46,952 nt of DNA, from contig JACAEQ010000042.1 of NCBI GenBank assembly GCA_013388755.1, forward strand, positions 1 through 46,952, in the 5' to 3' direction. The notes beneath the pieces were generated by a model that searched no databases, had not been told where the DNA came from, and worked only from the letters and a program-made list of their open reading frames with translations. The stretch comes from Chloroflexota bacterium (GTDB taxonomy: Bacteria; Chloroflexota; Chloroflexia; Chloroflexales; Roseiflexaceae). The translations under genes were made by a program, and so were the position numbers. Shown here in pieces: positions 1 through 6,998 of the stretch (the stretch's first letter is position 1; each line of letters opens with the position of its first letter).

Positions 1-158
1 CCCCCGGCGGGGGCGGGCCGGGGTGGGGGTGACGGGCGTATGTGAAAGATAGTGGCTCTAATGCACGTCGGCACGCGACACAACCAGACCGGAGGTTGAG
101 CAGCAGCTAGATACAGGCAACCGGCCGATCCAGGCGGAGTATGGGGTGCGGGCGGCCA

Positions 159-1511
159 TCACCGTACCGTCACAAGGCGCTGCTTCACCGGTTCCGCTCC
201 CACACCGAAGATCAGGCGCACGCCACGATCGTAGGTGAAGTAACTGTAGGCCCAGTTGAGCAACACCAGCACCCGGTTGCGAAAACCAACCAGCTCCATC
301 AGATGCACGAACAGCCAGCCGACCCACGCCGGCCAGCCGGTCATCTGAACGCCGAACGCATCGAGCACCGCCGCGCTGCGCCCGATGGTTGCCATCTGCC
401 CCTTGTCGAAGTAGCGGAACGGCTTCAACGGGTTGCGCCGGGTACGCGCAAGAATATTGCGTGCCGCCTGTTCACCCATCTGAATCGCCACCGGCGCAAC
501 CATCGGATACGCGACGCCCGGACGATATCCCTCCAGGTATGCCATGTCGCCGATCACAAACACGTCTGGCCGCCCGGGCAAGGTGAGCGTCGGCTCGATC
601 TTGATCCGCGCGCCTCGCCCCAGCGCCACGCCAAGCGCCTCGGCCAGCGGCGCAGCCCGCACTCCCGCCGCCCATACCACGGTCTCCGCTGCCAGTTCCG
701 TGCCATCTTTGAACAGCAGCGCCCCAGGTCGTGCATCGGCAACCGGCACGTTGCGCCGAACATCCACGCCCATGCGCTCCAGACGCTGCAATGCGGCATG
801 CTGCAACGACTCAGGAAAGGTTGCCAGGATACGATCGGTCGCCTCAACGAGCATAACGTGCGCCTGGTTGACATCCAGCATCGGGTAGTCTTTGCGCATG
901 ACATGGCGGATCAGCTCGCTGAAGGCGCCGGCCAGTTCCACGCCAGTTGGCCCACCGCCAACAACGACAAAGGTGAGCATTGCGGCGCGCCGCGCCGGAT
1001 CGGGTTCAGCAGCGGCATGCTCAAAACAGGCCAGGATGTGGTTCCGCAGCCGTTGCGCCTCGTCAAGATCCTTCATGCCAAGGGTGTGGGCCTCCACGTG
1101 CGCATTGCCGAAAAAGTTGGTCGTACTGCCCGCCGCCAGCACCAGGTAGTCGTACGTTACTTCGCCAACATCGGTCAACACGGCACGTCGTTCGAAATCA
1201 ACGCCGCCGACTTCAGCCAGCAGGAAATCGGCATTGCGATAGCGGCGCAAAATGGCGCGCGCCGGGTAGGCGATCGACTCCGGCTCCAGGCCCGCTGTGG
1301 CAACCTGGTAGAGCAACGGCCAGAAGCCATGGTAGTTGGTGCGGTTGATCACCAGGACATCAACATCGGCATGCGCCAGTTCGCGCGCTGCCGCCAGCCC
1401 GCCGAACCCGGCACCCACGATCACCACGCGCGGGCGTTTGCGCGGTTCCGGCCGCATACCGTTTCTACGCGCGGTATGTGCATCCTGCACCGCAGGTATG
1501 ATGGTCTTCAT
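159..1511 (-). CDS. ndh: Type II NADH dehydrogenase (NDH-2)
   Basis: A 450-residue FAD-dependent pyridine-nucleotide oxidoreductase that would pass electrons from NADH to quinone at the inner face of the membrane without pumping protons. An N-terminal Rossmann motif (VIVGAGFGGLAAARELA, about residues 29-45) binds FAD. A second one (VVVGGGPTGVELAGAF) in the middle of the chain binds NADH. A late VFVIGDMAYLEG stretch is the usual FAD-contact motif, and the C-terminal 70 residues form the amphipathic membrane-docking region typical of NDH-2. Length matches the family (400-450). The ATG has only a weak purine-rich site (AAGAGAGAA) upstream. It is transcribed alone, away from the next gene, and its promoter carries a Rex-like operator, implying control by the NADH/NAD ratio. 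The specific quinone is not deducible. Confidence 0.93.
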   Translation of the reverse strand: MKTIIPAVQDAHTARRNGMRPEPRKRPRVVIVGAGFGGLAAARELAHADVDVLVINRTNYHGFWPLLYQVATAGLEPESIAYPARAILRRYRNADFLLAEVGGVDFERRAVLTDVGEVTYDYLVLAAGSTTNFFGNAHVEAHTLGMKDLDEAQRLRNHILACFEHAAAEPDPARRAAMLTFVVVGGGPTGVELAGAFSELIRHVMRKDYPMLDVNQAHVMLVEATDRILATFPESLQHAALQRLERMGVDVRRNVPVADARPGALLFKDGTELAAETVVWAAGVRAAPLAEALGVALGRGARIKIEPTLTLPGRPDVFVIGDMAYLEGYRPGVAYPMVAPVAIQMGEQAARNILARTRRNPLKPFRYFDKGQMATIGRSAAVLDAFGVQMTGWPAWVGWLFVHLMELVGFRNRVLVLLNWAYSYFTYDRGVRLIFGVGAEPVKQRLVTVR

Positions 1512-1529
1512 GTGATTCTCTCTTATTAG

Positions 1530-1574
1530 TTGTGAATTATGTCACAATTATACTACGCCAGTGTGACGTGTCAA
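1530..1574 (-). promoter_or_regulatory. ndh promoter with Rex-like operator
   Basis: On the minus strand there is TTGACA (1574-1569), a 16-base spacer and TATAAT (1552-1547), a consensus sigma-70-type promoter. Touching the -10 and covering the expected start point is the palindrome TTGTGA-N6-TCACAA (1530-1547). It matches the known Rex box TTGTGAA-N4-TTCACAA with one mismatch, and also the looser CRP/FNR pattern. The position, 19-36 bases before the ATG and over the start site, fits a repressor. Rex control of ndh is known in other bacteria; here it is inference from sequence. Confidence 0.75.
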
Positions 1575-1809
1575 GGTGATACCGTGCGGCACCCGTTCAC
1601 TACCGGGTGCATCATCACCACGCGGCGAGCGGTTCGCCGATGGTTCCATCTGGGATGACCATGACCATCATGCTGTCGCTCCATTGAAACCCTGCCACGC
1701 GAGTGAGACGCCCGCGCGCCCGGGAGACCGCGAACAGCTCCACCGCGATCGCCGCCTGCCGCAGAGTGGTGTATCATACACGCACGCGTTCAGCAGAAAG
1801 GCAGGCGGC

Positions 1810-2580
1810 ATGTTTCCGCTCCGCGTCGGCATACAACTTCATCCACAGCATACTTCGTATGTATCATTCGCTGAGGCCGTGCGCCAGGTCGAGGCACTCG
1901 GCGTTGACTCGATCTGGAACTGGGACCATTTTTACCCGCTGTATGGCCCGTCGGATGGCCCGCATTTCGAGGGCTGGACGTTGCTGACCGCAATGGCAAC
2001 TCTTACCAGTCGCGCCGATATCGGCTGCCTGGTGACATGCAACAGCTACCGAAATCCGCACTTGCTGGCCGACATGACTCGTACAATCGACCATATCAGC
2101 GGCGGGCGCGTGATCCTCGGCATTGGCGCCGGCTGGTTTCAACGCGACTATGATGAATACGGCTATGAGTTCGGAACGGCTCCCGACCGGCTCCGCGCCC
2201 TTGGCCGGGCATTGCCGCAGATCAAGGAGCGTATGGCCAGGCTGAACCCTCCGCCACTGCGCCATCCCGTCCCGATTTTGATTGGCGGTGGCGGCGAGAA
2301 GGTGACACTCAAACTTACCGCGCAATACGCCGACCTGTGGAACGGCTTCGGCCCGCCTGAAACGTTTCGCCGCAAGAACCAGGTGCTCGACGGCTGGTGC
2401 CGTGAGCTTGGCCGCGATCCGGTAAGCATCGAGCGCACTGCTGCCATCGGCGGCGGCGATCTGGATCACCTCGACGCCTTCATCGAGGCCGGCGCAACAC
2501 ACCTGATCCTGGGGCTTGGCGAACCATGGAACTTCCAGGCCGTCGAGCGCCTGGTCGCCTGGCGCGAACGGCAGCGCTGA
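1810..2580 (+). CDS. Luciferase-like (F420-type) oxidoreductase
   Basis: A 256-residue protein of the bacterial luciferase/LLM superfamily, a TIM barrel that binds coenzyme F420 or FMN. Typical family stretches are visible: IWNWDHFYPLYG near residue 32, SGGRVILGIGAGWFQRDYDEYG around residue 100 and HPVPILIGGGGEKVTLKLTAQYADLWNG around residue 155. The ATG at 1810 is preceded by AAAGGCAGGCGGC; reading frame continues upstream to 1576, but that extension has no homology-like content and overlaps the ndh regulatory region. A TATCAT at 1772-1777 may be its -10. It is shorter than many LLM enzymes (300-350) but matches the short TIGR-type F420 subgroup. Substrate unknown. A zincin of the F420-associated family lies further along (12641-13813). 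Confidence 0.85.
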   Translation: MFPLRVGIQLHPQHTSYVSFAEAVRQVEALGVDSIWNWDHFYPLYGPSDGPHFEGWTLLTAMATLTSRADIGCLVTCNSYRNPHLLADMTRTIDHISGGRVILGIGAGWFQRDYDEYGYEFGTAPDRLRALGRALPQIKERMARLNPPPLRHPVPILIGGGGEKVTLKLTAQYADLWNGFGPPETFRRKNQVLDGWCRELGRDPVSIERTAAIGGGDLDHLDAFIEAGATHLILGLGEPWNFQAVERLVAWRERQR

Positions 2581-2628
2581 TCACCGGATCCGTTCGTGCA
2601 CCAGTGTCGTGCCAGGGCGCGAGGTAAC

Positions 2629-2730
2629 TGTTCACATCTGGGGTAACCGCCATCCTGGGAGCGAGGACGTCCCGCCCTTGTTGCGGGATACGAGGGCAGG
2701 CTGCCTTCGCTCCCGGGTGAAGTGTGAACA
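2629..2730. repeat. 102-bp palindromic intergenic element
   Basis: The ends are exact inverted 8-mers, TGTTCACA (2629-2636) and TGTGAACA (2723-2730). Inside lie an imperfect pair (about CTGGGAGCGAGGAC at 2655-2668 against GCCTTCGCTCCCGG at 2703-2716) and a perfect central hairpin, TCCCGC (2670-2675) with GCGGGA (2683-2688). The nested symmetry suggests a small non-autonomous element or REP-like sequence. The left end (TAACTGTTCACA.TC.GGGGT) resembles 29418-29440. Confidence 0.6.
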
Positions 2731-2749
2731 CGTACGGCTCGATCCGGAT

Positions 2750-2778
2750 TTGCGATACTGGCGTACCTTCGTTATGAT
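2750..2778 (+). promoter_or_regulatory. murI promoter
   Basis: TTGCGA (2750-2755), 17-base spacer, TATGAT (2773-2778). Transcription would start near 2785, leaving about 50 bases before the chosen murI ATG. It lies 20 bases after the palindromic element at 2629-2730. Confidence 0.5.
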
Positions 2779-2837
2779 GGCAGGCTGCACCGGTCTGGCG
2801 CATGACATCCGCCATGTGCGCCCTGCCATTATGCACC

Positions 2838-3674
2838 ATGCATCACCAGTCACACGCACCCATCGGCCTGTTCGACAGCGGCATCGGTGGCATCACGGTC
2901 CTGCGCGAACTGCAACGCCTGCTCCCTGCCGAGCAGTTCCTCTACCTGGCCGATCAGGCGCGTTGCCCGTACGGCCCACGACCAGCCGAGGAGTTGCGCA
3001 CGATTGCCGCGGCCTGCGCGGCCTGGCTGATCGAACGCGGCGCCAGACTTATCGTCGTCGCTTGCAATACTGCCAGCGCGGCTGCGCTGGCGGATCTGCG
3101 TCGTCGCTTCCCGGCTGTCCCATTCGTTGGCATGGTGCCGCCAGTAAAGCCCGCGGTAGCCCATACGCGCAGCCGCGTTGTGGGCGTGCTCGCCACGCCG
3201 GCAACGATTGCCGGCGATCTGTTGCGCGATGTTGTGGATCGCTGGTCAGGCGGCGTGCGTGTCATCGAGCAACCATGCCCCGGCCTGGTCGAACAGATCG
3301 AGGCCGGCGCGCTCGACACGCCTGGCTCGATGGAACTACTGCACCGCTATGTGACGCCGTTACTGGCGGCCGGCGCAGACACGATCGTGCTCGGCTGTAC
3401 GCACTACCCGTTGCTGCTGCCGCAGATCCAGCGCATTGCCGGTGCCGATGTGCTCCTGCTGGACGCCGCTCCCGCCGTGGCTGGCCGGGTCGTTCAGGTA
3501 CTGGCAGAGCGGCGCCTGGCGTACCCGGAAAGCGCTCCTGCCGGCACGCTCACGTACGCAACCACCGGCGATCCGGCGTCGCTGACGCGGCAGATTGAAC
3601 GCCTCGACCTGCCGCGCGGGCCAGTGCAGGCCGCGCGCCTGGAGCTCGACATGGAACCTGCGGCAAAATCGTGA
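2838..3674 (+). CDS. murI: Glutamate racemase
   Basis: Interconverts L- and D-glutamate in the cytoplasm, supplying D-Glu for peptidoglycan. With the ATG at 2838 the protein has 278 residues and the diagnostic IGLFDSGIGG starts at residue 9, as usual for MurI. The two catalytic cysteines are in VVACNTASA (Cys76) and LGCTHYPLL (Cys187, with His189); Asp13 and the ADQARCPYG segment complete the active site. In-frame ATGs at 2802 and 2817 would add 12 or 7 residues with no better ribosome site, so the start is uncertain. A short palindrome (GACAC-C-GTGTC) overlaps the stop codon, but no T-run follows. Stands alone between the oxidoreductase and the FHA protein. Confidence 0.95.
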   Translation: MHHQSHAPIGLFDSGIGGITVLRELQRLLPAEQFLYLADQARCPYGPRPAEELRTIAAACAAWLIERGARLIVVACNTASAAALADLRRRFPAVPFVGMVPPVKPAVAHTRSRVVGVLATPATIAGDLLRDVVDRWSGGVRVIEQPCPGLVEQIEAGALDTPGSMELLHRYVTPLLAAGADTIVLGCTHYPLLLPQIQRIAGADVLLLDAAPAVAGRVVQVLAERRLAYPESAPAGTLTYATTGDPASLTRQIERLDLPRGPVQAARLELDMEPAAKS

Positions 3675-3750
3675 GACACCGTGTCACGATTCGCCCTTGC
3701 CGCACGTTATTCTTATCGTAAGAGTCACTCACATATCGTTGGAGGTGCAG

Positions 3751-6700
3751 ATGCCGCCACAGATTGTCGCGACCAGCGGCGCACAGGCAGGCAAGAGCTT
3801 TCCACTCGGTGATGCGCCTATCACATTCGGGCGTAACCCCGACAATACCGTCGTCATCGCCAGCGCGCGAGCGTCACGCCGCCACGCCGAGATCCGCCGT
3901 GAGGGCGGTGATTATGTGCTCTACGACCTGGGCAGCGCCAACGGGACGGTGGTCAACGGCCAGCGGCTTGCGGCGCCACACCGCCTGAAAACTGGCGACA
4001 TCATCGAGGTGGGGGATGAGACGTTCCGCTTCGAACAACCACAGCCGGCCCTCGATGCGACGCTGGTTGCTGCGCCAGGACCGATCAGTGCACCACCAAC
4101 GACACCAGCCACGGCCACTCCCCCACCTGCGCAGCCACCGCAGGGATTCCAGCTCCCGCCGTCGCAGCCCCCGCCTGCGCAGCCACCGCAGGGATTCCAG
4201 CTCCCGCCGTCGCAGCCCCCGCCTGCGCAGCCACCGCAGGGATTCCAGCTCCCGCCGTCGCAGCCCCCGCCTGCCCGACCGCAGTACCAGCCGCCGCCTG
4301 TCCCACTGCCTGATGTGCAACCCGCTCGCAAAGGCGGCATGCCGCGCTGGCTCATCCCGGTTGCACTGGTGGCTGTCGTGCTGGTTGCGGCATGCATCGG
4401 CGGTGCCGTTGTGGTCACGCGCAGTGTCGGCGGGCTCTTCAGCGACCAGGTAACCACCGAGAGCGCGACGGCCCGTCCTACCGAGCAGACTGCCGCCGGT
4501 AGCACCACCGTCCCGGTGCCGACCCGCACGCCCGCCCAGGCTGCCGGCGATAGGGCCGACTGGACGATCCTGGTCTACCTCGACGGTGACAACAACCTGG
4601 AACAGGACGCCGTCGGCGACTTCAACGAAATGGAACTGGTCGGGTCCACGGACCAGGTGAAGATCGTCGTTTTGCTCGATCGCATCCGCCAGAACGGCCC
4701 GCAGGACGATGCCTCCAATGGCGACTGGGAAACTGCCAGACGGTTTCTGGTCACCCGGGATGACGACGAGGATGAGATTCGAGCCCAGGAGATTGACGAC
4801 CTGGGTGAAGTCAACATGGGCGATCCGCAGACGCTGGTTGATTTCGCCGTCTGGGGCATGCAGACCTACCCTGCCGAGCGATACGCGCTTATTCTCTGGG
4901 ATCATGGTTCATCCTGGGCCGGTATCGCCTTCGATGAAACCGACGGCGAGGATGGCATCAACATGCCGGAACTCGATGCAGCACTGCGTACCATCAAACA
5001 GCAGACGGGAGAGCAGATCGACCTGATCGGCTTCGATGCCTGCCTGATGGCGCAGATTGACGTGCTGCAGACCGTCGCACCCTATGCAGATGTGATGGTT
5101 GCGTCCGCCGAGCTCGAACCCAATGAAGGCTGGGCCTGGGATCTCTGGTTACGTCGCCTGGTGGACGACCCGCAACAGGATGCCGCCAGCGTCGCCGAAA
5201 TAATCGTAGATACCTACCGCGAGTTCTATGAGGCGGGCGATGACCCGACCGTCACACTTTCGGCATTCGACCTGACGCGATCAGACGACATCCTGCAGAA
5301 ACTGAATGCTCTGTCGGATGCCATGCTGGCCGGCATGGGCGACTCATACACGGCGATTGCCGAAGCGCGATCGTATGTTGATGCCTACAGCCAGCCGCGA
5401 CCGGAGGAGTTCAGCGCGGTGGATCTGGGGCATTTTGCCCGGCTGGTGGTCGAGCGCGGCGCACGTCCACCTGTGGCTGAACCGGCGCGAGCCATGAACG
5501 AAGCACTGGCGCAGGCGCGAATTGCCGAGTGGAACGGCGGGTTCCACAACAACTCCACCGGTATGTCAATCTTCTTCCCGCAGTACGCCCAGTTCTACCC
5601 TGAAATCTATGGCCAGGCATCACCTTTACCACAGCAGACCTCGTGGGGTGATTTTCTTGCCGCCTTTCACACGGCCAACACCGGCCTGCAGGCTGCCGCA
5701 GAGATCACTGATCTCCAGCTCTCCAGCACGACCGTCAGCGTGAACAGCCCGATCAATGTCGAAGGCACGGTTTCCGGCAACAACATTGCCTATGTCTTCT
5801 TCTTCGCTGGCATTCCCAACCGTGACCGTAGCGGCGTACTGCTGACCAGCATCGACTTCATGTATCCTCCGGGTAGCACGCCCGGCAGCAGCATTCCACC
5901 CTGGACTGGAACACGGACCACGCTCAGGATTCCATATGACGGCACCCAGTGGGGATTGACCAACGGCCAGGATACCATTCCGGTTCTGCTCGGGCCGGCC
6001 AAGTACGGCACGGCACTCTACGGCGTCGAGGGGATCTATACGCGCCAGCCCTCGAATGAGCAGATCGCGGCAGCGCTCGTGTTTACGGTCGAAAGCGGCG
6101 CGCCACAACTTGTGACGATCTACGGCTTCCCGAAAAACCAGAAGCAGGAATCCCAACCCTTCGAAATCTCACCGACGCCTGGCGATACCTTCACTGCCAT
6201 GATCCGCACCTACACCGTGAAGGGCGACCGCCTCGAACCTGGCTTTGTCGAGGGCGACACGCTCACAATCGGCAATCAGTCGCTTGCCGTACAGCGCATC
6301 CCGGTCGCAAGCGGCGACTATGTGACCGGCTTTCTCGTGCGCGATATCGCCGGTCGCTTCAGCTACCAGTACGAGGATATCACGATCGATAACTCCGGCG
6401 CGGGCGCCAATGTCCCACCGCCTGCGCAGACATCGCCCGGCGCCCAGGCCGGTTACCAGTCGTACGACAACCAGGGGCTCGGGTTTTCGATCGAATATCC
6501 TGACGACTGGGAAACCTTCGATACCGGCAACGATCAGATCTACTTCTACGATCCGGCGCAGAATGGTAATGTCTTCGTCAGTGTTGATGTCTACAACACT
6601 AGCCTGCCGCCGGCGCAGGCCAACCAGGCACTGCTCAGACAGTTCCTCGAGTCGTTGAGCCAGCAGCAAGGCTTTCAGCAAGCGAGCGGCGACCCGATCG

Positions 6701-6900
6701 TCATCGGCGGCGAGACAGGGCCGTCGGCACAATATACGTTCACCGACCAGAACGGCGTACCCGTCACTGGTCTCGTTGTCGCCGTAACCAGCCCGCGAAC
6801 CGGCCTGAGTTACCTGGTGTCATTGCAGGCGCCATCCGCCGAGTTTGACCAGCACGCTGACAAACTGGGCACGATCGCCGACTCGATGCAAATCGAGTAG
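3751..6900 (+). CDS. FHA domain-TM-C11 (clostripain) peptidase protein
   Basis: A 1049-residue membrane protein. The FHA phosphothreonine-binding domain fills residues 15-90 (GRN 27-29, SRRH 42-45, NGT 64-66). A Pro/Gln-rich linker with three identical 16-residue repeats follows (about 126-173), then one transmembrane helix (200-222). A clostripain-type C11 peptidase domain starts near 270; its catalytic pair is visible as WDHG (His385) and FDACLM (Cys431). Residues 650-900 are beta-rich and unassigned, and the last 145 carry a PsbP/DUF-like YPDDW domain. The ATG at 3751 has an excellent GGAGG site. Expected topology is FHA inside and protease outside. A terminator-like hairpin separates it from the kinase gene downstream, its probable partner. 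The C11 and FHA calls are firm; the signalling role is inference. Confidence 0.9.
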   Translation: MPPQIVATSGAQAGKSFPLGDAPITFGRNPDNTVVIASARASRRHAEIRREGGDYVLYDLGSANGTVVNGQRLAAPHRLKTGDIIEVGDETFRFEQPQPALDATLVAAPGPISAPPTTPATATPPPAQPPQGFQLPPSQPPPAQPPQGFQLPPSQPPPAQPPQGFQLPPSQPPPARPQYQPPPVPLPDVQPARKGGMPRWLIPVALVAVVLVAACIGGAVVVTRSVGGLFSDQVTTESATARPTEQTAAGSTTVPVPTRTPAQAAGDRADWTILVYLDGDNNLEQDAVGDFNEMELVGSTDQVKIVVLLDRIRQNGPQDDASNGDWETARRFLVTRDDDEDEIRAQEIDDLGEVNMGDPQTLVDFAVWGMQTYPAERYALILWDHGSSWAGIAFDETDGEDGINMPELDAALRTIKQQTGEQIDLIGFDACLMAQIDVLQTVAPYADVMVASAELEPNEGWAWDLWLRRLVDDPQQDAASVAEIIVDTYREFYEAGDDPTVTLSAFDLTRSDDILQKLNALSDAMLAGMGDSYTAIAEARSYVDAYSQPRPEEFSAVDLGHFARLVVERGARPPVAEPARAMNEALAQARIAEWNGGFHNNSTGMSIFFPQYAQFYPEIYGQASPLPQQTSWGDFLAAFHTANTGLQAAAEITDLQLSSTTVSVNSPINVEGTVSGNNIAYVFFFAGIPNRDRSGVLLTSIDFMYPPGSTPGSSIPPWTGTRTTLRIPYDGTQWGLTNGQDTIPVLLGPAKYGTALYGVEGIYTRQPSNEQIAAALVFTVESGAPQLVTIYGFPKNQKQESQPFEISPTPGDTFTAMIRTYTVKGDRLEPGFVEGDTLTIGNQSLAVQRIPVASGDYVTGFLVRDIAGRFSYQYEDITIDNSGAGANVPPPAQTSPGAQAGYQSYDNQGLGFSIEYPDDWETFDTGNDQIYFYDPAQNGNVFVSVDVYNTSLPPAQANQALLRQFLESLSQQQGFQQASGDPIVIGGETGPSAQYTFTDQNGVPVTGLVVAVTSPRTGLSYLVSLQAPSAEFDQHADKLGTIADSMQIE
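4126..4269 (+). repeat. Three identical 48-bp tandem repeats in the FHA-peptidase linker
   Basis: Three contiguous identical copies (4126-4173, 4174-4221, 4222-4269) encode PAQPPQGFQLPPSQPP. Perfect identity, including silent positions, points to recent expansion by slippage or recombination. The reading frame is kept because 48 is a multiple of three. Confidence 0.95.
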
Positions 6901-6910
6901 GCCGGCATGG

Positions 6911-6954
6911 CCGGGGAGATGGGCGATACCCTCGCGCGGTTACCATCTCCCCGG
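6911..6954 (+). terminator. Hairpin after the FHA-peptidase gene
   Basis: A perfect 12-bp stem, CCGGGGAGATGG (6911-6922) with CCATCTCCCCGG (6943-6954), and a 20-base loop. It begins 10 bases after the stop codon. No T-run follows, so it may be a factor-dependent terminator or an mRNA 3' stabiliser. Confidence 0.55.
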
Positions 6955-6998
6955 TGATATACCCGTTTCTTCATCGCGCCCGTCACGGTACAATTGGC

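Noticed and set aside
1-158. G-rich start of the window
   Set aside because: Runs of C and G but no gene, repeat partner or hairpin that could be supported; too short and cut by the window edge.
141-1529. 462-codon plus-strand open frame opposite ndh
   Set aside because: Its translation is Arg/His/Gln-rich with no family pattern, and ndh on the other strand has clear motifs. Long antisense frames are expected in GC-rich DNA; similar ones opposite the symporter, iolD and helicase were also dropped.
1530-1547. Reading of the ndh palindrome as a CRP site only
   Set aside because: The full TTGTGA...TCACAA arms and overlap with the start point fit Rex-type repression better; CRP/FNR is kept as an alternative.
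4126-4269. Regular repeats considered as a CRISPR array
   Set aside because: The copies are contiguous without unique spacers, lie in frame inside a coding sequence, and no cas genes are near.
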